Shown in pieces: positions 1 to 12,682 of a DNA stretch of 64,000 nucleotides. The stretch covers positions 109,381 through 173,380 of the forward strand of contig FN648528.1 in assembly GCA_000310025.1 (NCBI GenBank), in the 5' to 3' direction. Position 1 is the first letter of the stretch. Each line of letters starts with the position of its first letter. The stretch is from Ectocarpus siliculosus. Lineage: Eukaryota; Sar; Phaeophyceae; Ectocarpales; Ectocarpaceae. The translations under genes were made by a program, and so were the position numbers. Below the pieces are notes generated by a model. That model saw nothing but the letters and a program-made list of their open reading frames with translations, was not told where the DNA came from and did not search any database.

Positions 1-521
1 CAGCCGCACACAACCCAGTGTACTGCTGCCTGTCTCCCCTTGACAACAGTACCCACTCGAAAGACACTATATAACGTATATATTGGTACACACATTTTTT
101 TGCATGGAAGCAAATTTTCTACTCCATTCCGGGAGCAGCTGCCTGTGTGGACCGGCCGCAACTTTCAAGCCTCTGAAAACACTGATGCACCTCTCCCCTT
201 CCAGTGCCGTTCGTCAGGTTGGGTCCGCCAAACCTATGACCCGTCCCCTACAAAAATCCCCCTTCCCCTCCCTCAAGACCGGTAAATTACACACGTGGCG
301 GCAAGATATCGAACCGCCTGTACATTGTAGGTTTGGTGCTCATGCTACTGCCGCAAGCTACATGTAGTGCACCTTGCCTCGAACATCGCGAAGCACAAGA
401 CCCATCGTCGCATGAATATTGCCCCCGAAATTACGAACAACCGCAGCAAACAATCAATCCTCTCGCATCCGGCCGGCGCGTACCGATCGGAAATTCCGCG
501 CGAGAAAGCACGCTGCTACTA
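1..521. other. Flank with no recognisable gene
   Basis: I see no supported coding region here. It lies downstream of the terminal exon of the minus-strand gene that stops at 522, so it probably holds that gene's 3' UTR and spacer. Open frames here lack splice or family support. Confidence 0.4.
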
Positions 522-2012
522 CTAAGTGGCCCGAACGGTCCTCCCTGCCTTGCCTCCCTTGGAGACAACCATGGGGCTCTTGCTGCTGCCGTTATCGCCA
601 CGCGAACCACCCCTTGCAGACTGGGGTCCGCTGCGAGAGAGCATGCCGCCGCCGCCGCCGCCACTTCCCCCGCTCGCCGCACCTCGGCTTCCGGCCACCG
701 TCCTTGCCGGCTTTCCTTCGCCGCTGCCGCTCCCGCCACCGCCGAAGAAGAAACCTCGCTCTCGCCCAACGCCACCGCTCCTGGGAGACTTGGATGTTGA
801 CCTGGGAGACTTGGGCGTCGACCTCGGAGACCTGGACGCCGACCTCAGCCCGCCTCCCCCTCTGGGGGACCTTAGCGGCCCCGGCGACTCAACCGGCACG
901 CGGGACCTACTCCCCGCCCTGGGCAGGCTAGCGGGCGAGAGGGTCGGGATTGTGGCGCCGAGCGACCTCGCCGCTTTCGAGGTCTTGAACCGCGCCGACG
1001 GGCCGGTAGAGGAAGGCGCCGGCGGGACGACCGCCATTCTTTCGGAGGCCGGCGACAGGGCCACGGCGGCCGCCGCGGTAGCGGCCGCCGAAGCGGGGAC
1101 GGCCCTGACCTTACGCGGCAAGACTCCGGCCCCCGCCGCCGCTGCGACCGCTCCCGCCGCCGCCGCCTTTACCGCCGCCGTCACTTCCTCCTTATGGGCC
1201 GGGGAGAGCCGGGTGGCGAGCGGGGACAGCGAGGGCGACGGAGATGGCGACGAGGAAGACCCCGCGGTGGCGACCTCCAGCACGCGAGAGCGGGCCCGTC
1301 CCCGGTGCGGGTCACTTCCCGCCGCCGACTCCGTCGTTGGTGCCGCGGTTCCCGCCTTCGCAGGCGCGCCGACACCGCCGGCCTTGCCTGGCGGGGGCGG
1401 CGGTGCTGCTGTAGCACTAGATGGAGAGGCACGGCTCCCAGAAGGCGTCCGCTTGTGGGGCTTGTTCCGACGGATAGCGCCGGCTACCGCTGCCCGAGGC
1501 GAGGGCTTCGCTCCCTTCGCCGTTCCAGCAGTCTCGGCCGCGGCGCTGGCCTCCTTCGCCGCGCGGACGGCATCGCGCTCCGCGGCCCTCCTGGCTTCCA
1601 CTCGAGCGGCCGCCCTCTCGACCGCGGTGCTCGCGTTGAGGTTCCTCGAGTCACCGTTCCGGTTGCCAACACCGGCAGTACCCCCACCACCACCAGCGCG
1701 AGCGGTGGCGGCAGAGGGACGCCCTCCACCGACAGCAGACGCAGACCGCTTGTCCACGCTCTTGTCAACCGCACGGGCGCGGTCGCCGCCGCCGCCGCCG
1801 CCGCCAACACCACCGCCACCGGGGGTGGCCGCACCCCTCGGTTTCGCCCGCGTGCCGGCACCACTCGTCGCTGCGGCAGCGGCGGCAGTGGCGTGCGAGG
1901 CATCGCTGGAGTTGTTCTTCCGGCCGCCGTTGCCCGTGAAGCCCCCGTTGATCCACCCCTTGAGCCGGTTGAACGAGTCCTTCACCTGGTACTTGCCCTT
2001 ACGCGGGGAAGG

Positions 2013-2049
<37 letters not shown>

Positions 2050-5000
2050 ACCATCGAACGCCGGTCGAAGGAACCGCCACCCTTACCCCGCTCGCGCGCG
2101 GTTCCTCGTGCGACGGCCCCGCGCCGAGCCCTGCCGTCCTCGGCAGCCCCTCCCGACGTCCGAACGCCGGACAGGGTCATGGCAGCGTCAGCCAGCTCCA
2201 CCGCGGGGTCCATGACGCCCTCGTCGATGGAGCGCGGAAGCATACCGGCGGACGTCGAGCGGCGGTGGTGCCCGCGAGCCGGACGCGGAGTGGTGGAGGA
2301 GGAGGAGGAGGCGGGGACCCCCGAGAGGGGCGGAGCGCCTTCGACCTGTTCCTGCGGGAGAGGAGTCGGTCAGAAGGTGAGGACAACCGGAGGCGGGTCA
2401 ATTGCCTGGTATGAGGGCCGGCTTTCTCGGCACGGATAAGAGGGTGACGTGCCCGGCTTCGAGGTTTCACACGTACGGATGGAAAACACAGCCTACTGTG
2501 TGTGCAAAGAGTATGAGCCGACTCCTTGCGGAACACTAAATAGAGGACCGTGGGAATCTCAAATCATGGTCCGGAGGGCTCAAAATCTCTCAAGTTCAAA
2601 ACCTCCCTAAATGAACAGCTTTATAGGGATCATTTGAACAGACCATCCAATCAAGTCGTCTGGGCTAGGCCATTCTTCCAGTGCCGTCTTCAGGGTCAAG
2701 GGCACTTTGCCCGATCGGAACGTATCGGAGATTTCAGGGTCCTGGGGAACAACATCTGCACCTACGTTTCACAAGCGAGTAGGATGGTCTACAGAGACAA
2801 GTGGAAAAATTTCTGTCCGTTCTTTGCCGAAGCAAATGGCTAACCGCTATGAATATGTTGGTGCTCTGTGGAACCAACCGCCGGCCGGAATCTGAGATGA
2901 ACTGTTGCCAAGAAAGTGAGGGGTTACATATATGCCGAGCGCCTAGACCAGAATAATCCTTACCAGCAAGAGCACGGACTGCCGTACACTACCGTGTTGC
3001 AGGACCAACCCAAAACCATGCGAAACGACCCTGTACAGTAGCGGCACGAATCGTTACCGTAGGTAATCCATCCTGTCACCTGTGCCGACGTCAACAGGTC
3101 GGAAGGAGTGATTATGTCCGCGCATATGCCCTCGACCCGAGCAGAGCTGAGTCCTCCATCTCGCAGCTCCGGCGGCGGCGCCGAAGAAGAGAGCCTCCTG
3201 CAACCCCTACTAGCGCCGCCGTTCGATTCTTCGGGTCCCCTCACCCGGTCCCGCCCGCGGCGATCCTCTGCCTCCTTGCTGCGGGGGGATTGCCTCTCCT
3301 TCTGCCTCCTCTGCTGAGACCCTACCCGCCGCAGCTGCTGCGGCTGCTGTGAGGACGGGGACGCCCTCGAATAACCGGCAGCAGCGGTAGTCGCGCCACC
3401 ACCGCCGCAGCCAACGTCGTCGCCACCGCCGCCACCGCCGCCACCAACTCTCGCCTTGGACGATTTCGTCGGCGCGGAGTAACCGGCTGGGGCCGGCGCC
3501 GCTCTTGGGGCCGATGCGAATCCGGGCTTCCCCGCCGACCTGGGGGACCCCGCTCCTTGGGCCGATGCGAATCCGGGCTTCCCCGCCGACCTGGGCGACC
3601 CCGCTCTTTGGGCCGGTGCGAATCCGGACTTCCCCGCCGACCTGGGCGACCCCGCTCCTTGGGCCGGTGCGAATCCGGACTTCGCGGCCGTCCTGGGCGA
3701 CCCCGCTCTTTGGGCCGGTGCGAATCCGGACTTCGCGGCCGTCCTGGGCGACCCCGCTCTTTGGGCCGATGCGAATCCGGACTTCGCCGCCGTCCTGGGC
3801 GACCCCGCTTTAGCGCCCGCCACCGCCATCGCCGCGGTCGCCCTGGGCCTACCGCCGCCGCCTGACGCCGAACAAGGCGCGCCGGCGGAGGGCGTCGGAC
3901 GCGGAGCAGAAGAAGCCTTCACCCTCCGGTCGCCCGCATTTTCCTTCGTCAGGGTCGTGCTCACACCCGCCCATGTCGCCTTTGCCGTCGGCGCGGACCT
4001 GGGGCTCACGGGGGCGGTGGCTTCCCTCCCCTGCCTCCACCCTCTCCCGCCGACCCTACCGGCAGCAGCCCCGTCCGCCCTCGCTTCCACCCTCTCCTTG
4101 GGCAGGCCCAGCTGTGCCGTCGTGGAGGAAGACGAGCACGAATCAAACCCCGTAGCTTCCGCCGCCGCGGCGGCAGAGGCGAGAGTCCGGGCGGAGAGCG
4201 ACGCTCCCGCGCCGCGGGGAGCGGCAGACGGGGGAAGCATCGTGGTCGATTCCGCAACATCGGCGGCAGCACCAGCATCAGCACCAGCCGGAGACGGAGG
4301 GTTTGTCGGCGGCGACGGCTCCTCCGTCAGCGGCGGGGGCTTATTCTCGTCGCCACCAAAGGAAGACGAAGGCACCACCGCAGTCTGGAGAACCCCCGGC
4401 GCCAGCGAGGCCGCCGCTGGCTCAACGGCCTGGCCGGCCAAGGGCGTAGCTTCGTTCGGCTTGCGCTCACCGAAGGCGTCTTCGGAAGCAAGGACACGAG
4501 CAACCCGCACCGGCTCGTCGTCCACCCTGCCTCTCTCGGCTCCGCTCCCGGCGCTGGCCTGGAGCGTACCCCTGAGACGACAAGTGCAGGGCAAAACATT
4601 AGGATCCAAGCAACGGGCGGGAAAAGGGGCGGTAAACACGAATGAAAATCTCTGTGCACAACGCCCGCTTGCGAGATATTTTCATCTTACGGGCCCCGCT
4701 GTGTCTGGAGGTGACCTGAGCGAGCGCAAAGGGGGCATGGTGCGGGGCATGAAGCCGAACACAGCCGACTGAACACCCACGAAATTCTACAGGGGCATGA
4801 AGCTCCTTTGAAAGGGTGGTCAGTATGGTGAGGTGACTGACCAACTTCTCCGGGATGAGTAGTCTTCCCACAGCAAGAAGCTGACGACATGTGACTCACT
4901 GCCAATTTTCTGTTCGTGTTCTTCGGACACAAACGACGAATCAAAAGTTCCGGGAAAAATCTACACCCATTTGTTCCCGTAATAAGAAACGAAAATATCA

Positions 5001-8000
5001 CGACATACAGTACTCCAATTGAATGATTCATAGCCCCGTCGAGGGGCTTACACCAAAAAACGAATGGGACGTCGTGTTCTCAGAGGAAGACATAAGACGC
5101 ACCTCGCGGAAAGCCTATGCTCGTCCTCGACCTCTCCCTTTTCCTCCTGCCGGGTCTCTTTCCCCGCACCCACGTCGCCGCCGCCACCGCTCTCCGTTGC
5201 TCTCGCGGGCGACTCGCATGGGTCCGACACCGCCCCCTCTCCATCTTCCCACGCAAGCAGGCTCTTGCGGCGGTTTAGCTCCTGTGCGTGAAACCAAAAG
5301 GAAGGACAACAAACGGAAAAGAGTAATTCCCAAAATATTTCCCCGCAGTGAGGGTACAAGAGAACTCGACGAAAACACGTTGGTGAGGGTTTACCGTCTG
5401 AACGTGTCGTTCCCGTGCTTCAAAACAAGAATTATTGCGGAGGAGAACAACGCGGAATGCACAGGGAGCAACAAAGTCTCAACAGTCAGACGACGACGCG
5501 ACAACGTACAGCGCCCAGCAACGATCGCAAGATAAAACAAACACATGAGACACACCCCAAAACTCCCGTCCTAACACGCTCAAGGGTCACGAGCGCCTGC
5601 GCGTCAGGCGAAAACCCCAAGAGCACGAAACTACCCCATCGACCGCGCCTCTGGTCCCACGTCTCGTGATCCACAGCCTCATCGAATGCCATCTACACAA
5701 CTCTTCATTCAACAATGGATAAACGACCAAAAAAAACTCACCGCTATCACGGCTTCCAGGTCGTTAGCTACGCCGAGGCGCCGCTCCTTGTCGTGCTCGA
5801 GCTTCCCATCGCCCACTCTCGGGGGCCGCACCAGCGCGGCCGGGTCAACGGCGTGACCCACGACCATGTCCGCGCCGGGCCCCCGCGCCATCCCACCGCC
5901 ACCGCGACTACGGCCGCCGCCACCGCTCTTCCCCCCCTTCTTGGGTCCTTGCGCTTGTTCTTCTTCTTTCTCCGCCGCTTTCACGGCGCCTTCTCCCTGC
6001 CCTCCTGTCGCAGCAGGCGTTCGCCCAGCCCCGGTATCGCCTCCAGACGCGGAAAGGGGCTCGCCAGCACCCCCCCAGACAACGCCGCCGCCGTCGCCGC
6101 CGCCGCCGCCGCCGCTAGCACTCGGCACGGTGACCGCCACCGAAGCGTTGGATTCGAAGTACGTGCTCTCCAACGACTTGCGCGGCAACGTGTTGAAAGA
6201 AGCCAGCAGCGACCCCCTGTTGATAGCACCGCCAACGGGTAATCGGTCAGTCCCAAGTCAGCAAGCACGTGGCGTGAACACGTCGGTTTCGAAAGTTCGG
6301 GCATACGGGCTTACGAGGTGAGGTATCGTGGCGCCTTGTAGCAAAACGAAGGGGGGTATCACATGCAGGGACCCACTTCGTCTACACCGACACTCTCCAT
6401 TCGCCCTTGAAAGGACCGCGCCAACTCCACGCACAGGAGTCGTCACGACACGCCGCCGTCAATCAAATCCCCAAAATATATAACCTTTCCCACAGAGCGT
6501 GCCGCACAGAGGAACACCCAACGAATAGAAAACCACACACCACCTCTCACCTCGCGTCACCAACCCCCGAACAAAACGCGGAAGAAGTGACCGTGCCGTA
6601 AGACGCCTCCCTTCCGGGGTTCGCGGTGCTCGCCGCACCCCCGACCTTGTCGTCCTCGCCCGCCCAACTCTTCTCCTCAGGCTTCGCGGTGGCGGCGACG
6701 GATGCGGCGGCTCCGGGGCACACATCGGTTCCGCCGCTGGCGCCAACTTCGGTGACCTCATCATCGACCCCTACCCGTGGCTGAACCGGGGACTCCCCCC
6801 GCTCCTCGTTCTCCGCCTCGTCTTCCTCCGGCGCGGAAGTCAGCTGCTGCGGCGGTGCGCGGGCGCACCCTTGCTCCGCCCTCTCGGCGGTCCTACCCCT
6901 GCCTTGCTCCGGAGGCCCCGCCGCCGCCGCAGTCGTAGAAACAACAACCTCCTGGTTTTCGCTCCCGCCGCCGCCGCCGCCGCCGCTGCTAACACGACCG
7001 CCGCTCACCTTGCTGCTGGTGCTCGACCTACTGCTACCACCCCCTCTGGTCCAGGACCCAGGGCCGCGGACGGGACCCGTACCGAGACTGAAGGCCGAGT
7101 TGGAAGAGCGACGCCCGGAGGACGACGAGGACGAGCTAATGCTGCGGCGGGGGCCACCGCCGTTTTTCATCGCTCCGGCGCCGGCGCCGGTGCCGGCGGG
7201 GGACTGGCGGGCCTGGCGGAAAAAGAGCGACGGTGATCAATAATGGTGCCGTTCGCCGTTTTCGACCGCGGGGAAATGACGAAAATAAAGGGCACTAGAA
7301 TCGTCGGGAAAAGGCGCCAACGGAAGACAGAATCGAAAAGCCGGGGTTTAAAGTCCCCGCGAAACGTTCAACTTCAGTGCCCAGGGAGGAATCGCGGCGG
7401 TGAGGCTCAAAACCTGAAGCAGGGGCAACATCGTCAACAGGCCCACAAACTCGGCGCCATACACTTTCGCCGATACAAAACTGTCAGCGAAGAAAGTACA
7501 ATACGCACCAATTCCAAATCGCTGGATGCCCACACGACGTTCCCATAGCTTATCCACTGCGTGCTGTGCCGTTAGCTATCCTTGCCGATACGTCACGGCC
7601 AGCAAAAAAAAAAAACGCACCAGTATCCACAAAATTCCCACTCCGCCACATGCCCACAAGGAACGTGTCCGAAACTTACCCACTGCATGTTGTGCCGGTG
7701 CAAGGCCGGAGACGGTGACAGCGATCGAGTGCCCCCTCCGCTCACGGGGAACGATTCGTCGCTTGCGGCCGCTCGCCGCCGCTGCTGCTGTAGTCCCGTG
7801 TGCCCATGCCGAGTGGGCGAGTGCTCGAGAAGAACGCCTGGGCCGTGGTTGTCCAAGTCTGGGGGGAGGCGGCGACAACAAGACGGTTTCACACGAAACG
7901 GGCCCGACGTTTACGAGGAAAATAGCAAAGCTTTCGTTCACCATAGAGTAGGTAGGGTGTACGTGTATGGTACGCTATTGAAATCACGCCGAGACATGAG

Positions 8001-9274
8001 GGAAACGTGAAGCGATCACCGCTTCGTGTCGCTCGCTCGCCACCGCCTCAACCGATGGGTCTCCTCATACCTCGCACAGAACCAGACCAGTCGCGGGGAT
8101 GTCCGTCTACGTTTCTGTCGCACACCAATCAACTAAACACCCCATCCACCTCAACGTCAACCACACCAGCAGCATCTTACCGCAATCGCAACAACACCAC
8201 GCAGCAGTAGAAAAACAGCACAACCTCAACAACAGCACAGCCACAGCAGCAGCAGCAGCAAGACAGCGCATTCGCAACAATACCACAAGCAAGAGTCAGC
8301 CACGCACCCATGGCGAACTGCGGCGCCTTCCATGAGCGGCCGCTGTGGGCTTTGGCCGTCCCGCCTCCACCGCCGCCCTCGCCGATCGGCGGGGACATGA
8401 ACCTCGGGGAGGTTGACGACGGCGGCAGCCGAAAGCGGGATGGCGACAGGAAACCGGCGGCGGGGTCCTGCGAAACAAAGCAACACGCCGCCACACGTGA
8501 CGACAGCAAACAGTAGTACCGATCGGTTAGCGCAAGCCGGGACAGCGGGTCATGCATTGCAACAAGAGAAACAGACAATACGGCGGGTATTCAGGGGCTT
8601 CCGACAGTTGTACACGTGCCGTAGCAGCGTTCACCGCGAGCAACTTAAGGATGGGTCGCGGGAAACCTGACAAAATGTTTCTGTACGAAAACTTATACTG
8701 CGAAGAACAGTGAAAACACCCAAGTTGGGGTTAAACGGAAGCACAGGATGTCGAGGTGCGGTCGGAGTCAACGCACGAAACACTACCCCCCTTCGACCCA
8801 CTGTCGAACAAAGAATTCCCATTCTCATTCTTTCTCTCTCGCACACACACACACACACCCGCCACTAGTTTCAGGCTTCATATCTTTACCGGAGGCACCT
8901 GATTGCCTCTGACCTACTGTCTCCCAGCCCAGCTTCGACCCACTAAACAAATCACGGCAACGATCAAGAACACCAACACACCTCTCCCCTCGTGGACGTT
9001 GACGCGGCGTCATCGTCACAGCCGCCCCCCTTCCCGCTGCCTCGCCCGCCGCCCAAGCTGCTCCCGCTCGATTCGCCAGAGTCGTGCTGCTGCTGCAGCT
9101 GCTGCTGCTGCTGCGCTTGGTTCGACAGCAGCGAGTCGCGGTCATGATCCCGCTCGCCACCCCCACTCCCACCCCCGCCGCCCCCGGTCCTCGAAGACCC
9201 AACCGATGAGGTCGACATGCGCCGTCCGCCCTTGGGGGACAATCCCTCCGTGAGGTAGTCCAGCTGCCCGGTTT
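522..9274 (-). CDS. Eight-exon gene for a large low-complexity Gly/Ser/Ala/Pro-rich protein, 5' end unresolved
   Basis: I joined eight exons using GT-AG sites with matching phases: 9274-8982, 8467-8308, 7858-7746, 7212-6551, 6216-5742, 5281-5103, 4571-3080 and 2351-522. They total 5,204 nt, about 1,733 codons, with no internal stop. Most donors are GTGAG- or GTGCG-type and acceptors are CAG. The protein is mostly disordered: a polyglutamine patch in the first exon, many poly-Gly and poly-Ala runs, and basic SPR/KSPR motifs in the last exon. A short helical stretch is split across the exon 5/6 junction (ending DLEAVIA, resuming ELNRRKSLLAW) and reads as a possible coiled coil. Six copies of a 17-residue repeat lie in exon 7. 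The first exon opens in mid-codon, so at least one upstream exon is missing. I recognise no family and assign no function. It could be two neighbouring genes, but the unbroken phase argues for one. Confidence 0.6.
3496..3813 (-). repeat. 51-bp coding minisatellite (six 17-residue repeats)
   Basis: Six in-frame tandem units lie in exon 7 of the low-complexity gene. Each reads approximately AGSPRTAAKSGFASAQR, with T/S, A/G and S/P substitutions between units. A 51-bp period that keeps the frame shows expansion under coding constraint. The SPR and AKS/GKS elements are possible proline-directed phosphorylation sites, which is inference. Confidence 0.85.
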
Positions 9275-10459
9275 CTGTTGTTGAGCGTGCCAGGCGCAAT
9301 GCCAACGGGAAAAAATAAATTACACAGTACAGTAGTGGAAAAGAGAGGGGACAACCCGCCGGTTCACAAGGCGGTCGGCGGGAGGGGCACGGCAACTAAG
9401 GTGGCTGCAAGTGCAATCTAGATCGTGGCGAGCTACGCTTTACGCTCTCATGGACTGAAGGGGGAGGTTGGGTGCTGTTCGGGTCCTCACTTGAAACATT
9501 TATCAGTAAGAGCTTCGGTTCGGTTTGCTCGAGGGGAGGGGGGGGTGTACTGATAGTCGTGCGTGCCGTAGTCGTTAGACCATTGACCTCGCATCCCTAC
9601 CAAGCCGGGACGGAGCACGCCGGGTTCTCACCGGACCAGGCTCTCACATCACCAAGCGCGAAGCACCGTGAGGTATTCGGCGAGTTGCATGAAGGGTGGT
9701 CGGCATCTTGTGCTTACTTCCTTGCGTGCGGATGACAGCTGCGTATGACTTAATTTATTTTCTGGTGCTTTTACTTCCAGAGCCCAGAGACAGTTATAAG
9801 CACTGCTGTGCAACTGCCTCGAGGATGCTTTACCATATTAACACAGCGTGGTGCGCCCATCCCCCTTGCGCGGAGTGAGGATTATCGACCCCGCACAACA
9901 TGATCTACTCGACCACCACTATGGTTACCGCCAAAAAAAAAAACAGAGGTAAAAAAAAACAAAAAACGGTAACCTGGTCGCCGAGTTCACGGCGTGAATT
10001 GGCTTGTTTTACAACGTCGTTGCCAAGCGACGAAAACCCAACCCCGATGGCAAACCCCGGCGGCGGGGCGGGGGGGGGGAGGAAGGGTTTGCTCGAGGGG
10101 CGAGGGGTGAAGGGATAATGGCATCGATTCGTCGAAAACGTTGCAGCATAAAATGAAGAGGGCGGCGTTATCAAACACACAATACAATAAACCAAGCTGA
10201 GCAGCCCCGATCGAGGGTGGCAGGAAGCGAGAGGGGGCACAAACTGAACCGGTATGTCTCGGCGGCAACACCCTCAAGGCTCGATCAAAGCCGTATGTAC
10301 AAAGGATAAAAGCAGCAGCAGCAGCAGCAGCGTCAAGACAACCACCCAGAAACCGACTCACCCTCATCCAGGGCGCACCAGCTAAGCTTCTGGCGGTACC
10401 TCTCATCCTAAATCGGTGACCATCCGCCGCCCCGTCCAAGTAGCGCATCGAGTACACAC
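9275..10459. other. Non-coding stretch upstream of the low-complexity gene
   Basis: No supported exon was found. It probably holds the upstream exon(s), 5' UTR and promoter of the minus-strand gene, none of which I can place. A-rich tracts occur near 9930-9965. Confidence 0.35.
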
Positions 10460-10475
10460 GGAGAGAGAGAGAGAG

Positions 10476-10518
<43 letters not shown>

Positions 10519-10545
10519 GACAGAGACAGAGGGGGAGAGAGGCGA
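10460..10545. repeat. GA/CA/GACA compound microsatellite
   Basis: Runs of GA, a short CA run and GACA/GAGACA units follow one another. It is simple sequence only and codes for nothing recognisable. Confidence 0.85.
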
Positions 10546-10880
10546 GGCGGGAAAGGAACTCCGAGTTGGGAATTATGCGGCCGCAAATGCACTGAGTTGT
10601 TTCAACATGAGGTGGATTACCTCGCAGCAGCTGGCGCTTGCAACTTCATGGCCAACTACTGCTGTAGTGCTTCCGTTGCCCAGCAACACAAAAAGGGGAG
10701 GCAAGAAATCTGCAACTGACGCCGATGCGGCGTTGTTTGCATACAGTGGGGTTCCCTGTTTAGTGCCGGTATGTGCCCAGAAAATTCCCTGGCGCTACTT
10801 ACCGGACCGGCACTACATACCACCAGACAATGTAGTGTGCCCGCCGAAAACGCCGGTGCTATACCGGGCATTGGCACTAC

Positions 10881-11101
10881 TACCGTATATGACACAAGAT
10901 AACACACCCCCTGGACCGATTTTCAAAGCTCGATTACTCCACGACGAAGAGGATGCATAAATGAAACAATACGTTTTCGAACAGCTCTCGACGAGACGGT
11001 TCCAACGCCGCCGTTTTCGGCGCTGTGACTCTTCCTGCTGTTGAGAAATCGAGCTTTGAAAATCGGCCAAGGGGGTGTGTTATCTTGTGTCATATACGGT
11101 A
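10881..11101. repeat. Foldback: 55-bp inverted repeat with about 111-bp loop
   Basis: The left arm (10881-10935) and right arm (11047-11101) are near-perfect reverse complements. Both contain the 17-mer GATAACACACCCCCTGG or a close complement, and the word TACCGTATATGAC. The loop has no ORF of note. It could be a small MITE or a hairpin RNA locus. No clear target duplication is visible. Confidence 0.7.
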
Positions 11102-12267
11102 TTCAACCGGCACTTCAACAGAGACCCCCTCTGTACTACTTCAATAATAGCCGGGACGGAAAGACGAAACGGGAAAAGTACGTATTTCTCCGCCCTGACT
11201 TCGACACGATACCGTCACACAAGCACGCTGGAGAGGTAGACATGGCAGCACGGCCACTGCAACGGCCGATCGGATTACTTGTAGCGGATGTGCGTAGCCA
11301 AACACGTGTGCACAGAAAAGATACTGTCATCTGGCCCCAATTGGATAAAAAACGAAAAAACACTGAATTCTACACTACTGCTGTATGTCGCGAGCCAGGG
11401 ACGACATGCCTCACAGATGTACACACAGGGAAAGATGTACACACACACCTCTGTCAGATACAAACGTGTGCACCAGCACCAGCAGTCCCTGTGAATGTGT
11501 GTGCCTACGATGCGTGGTTGTACGTGCGAGCCGTTGTACGCTATACTGCTGTACATGTAGTCACACTACCGTGCTTGCATCTCGCGCTACACAGATACAC
11601 TTTATATATGTAGATGAAATCAGCGTGATTACCGTTGCAGGTCCCGTTAGGTACATACAGCAGTACAGTATATGATGAAATTCATCTCTCGTTTCTTGGG
11701 GCAACGAGCCGCTACATGCTGCTTAGCTTTGTTGATCTCCCATCGGTCACCTGCCCGCGGATCGACTATTAATAATAGTTATGCATATGAACAACTAAAT
11801 GCCGCTGGGTAGACGATGGACTACTGCTGTACTTGTTGCACAGAAGCGCGGCATCGCCCAGCAGCACGAAGAGACTCCGTCCTCGCCCGGGTGCCTCTGG
11901 TTCCGTCATCTCTCCGGTCGCAACGCGATGCACCCCAAGTTATGCCAGGTCTATGCACACTTTCCGAAACACCGAATCGATACTGGGGGCGCGTGTTGAA
12001 TATGCACACGACCCAGCAGAGTTTGCTTCGCATCAAAATGTACACACATCGAGGTTGCATGTGTGCTTGTATGGGAGGACAGGCTTGGGGGCAAGCGGCG
12101 AATGTATATGTAACGCCAGCGGTGACTGCGCAACACGCAAGGCCGGAGACTGTGGTTATGTCGAGCGAAGTCACACCTGGTCCCTGCTGCCGCTGGTGCA
12201 TCAGCCGCAGCAGGACAGCAGCACAGCAGCACAACGATCATACGACAACAGACAGCAGCAGACTCAC

Positions 12268-12411
12268 AAATTTGCCAGGGCGATCCGTGATGAAGTTCTG
12301 GTAGTTCTGGAACCTGAAGGAGGTGTGGCGACGCTTGTCCATGTCGAACATCAGGTCGTCCAAGGTTCCCGCCGCGCGGCTCTTGCGATAGGGATTCGGT
12401 CGCTTCAGCAT
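12268..12411 (-). CDS. Candidate first exon (48 codons) of an unidentified gene
   Basis: An ATG at 12411 opens 48 codons beginning MLKRPNPYRKSRAAGTLDDL. They end exactly at a canonical GTGAGT donor after the codons for PGKF. The composition is rich in Arg, Phe, Asp and Asn and unlike the poly-Ala/Gly shadows nearby, which suggests a real conserved N-terminus. I could not find the following exon on the minus strand between 12267 and 9300. The rest of the gene may have been lost or may lie behind a long intron. Family not recognised. Confidence 0.45.
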
Positions 12412-12639
12412 GGTTAACTAGAGGGTCGATCAGAAGATGAACTTTGGTGCTGGCCCTCCCCTGCTGCTGCTCCTGCTGGTGCCGCTGTTGTGCTGTCTCT
12501 CTTTCTCGCGCTCCCGCCTCCGCCGCGGTCGTGCCAGCAAGTGCAGCCCCACAGATACAATCCCGGCACCAAGAGGCAAGCAACACCCGCGCTAGGATAA
12601 CCCCTTCGTTCGCTCTCTGCCGAAGCGAGCCAAGCACCG

Positions 12640-12640
<1 letters not shown>

Positions 12641-12681
<41 letters not shown>
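12641..12681. repeat. (CT)n microsatellite
   Basis: About 20 uninterrupted CT dinucleotides, just outside the left edge of the duplicated segment. It is independent of the CT tracts inside the ParA repeats. Confidence 0.95.

Positions 12682-12682
<1 letters not shown>

Noticed and set aside
526-2439. 637-codon plus-strand ORF in the GC-rich region
   Set aside because: It is the antisense shadow of the last exon of the minus-strand gene. Poly-Pro and poly-Ala runs come from complementary Gly and Ala codons, and it has no splice support.
8300-8310. End of the low-complexity gene at the GGTGCGTGG site
   Set aside because: The site works as a phase-1 donor, and the next exon at 7858 restores the frame, so the gene continues.
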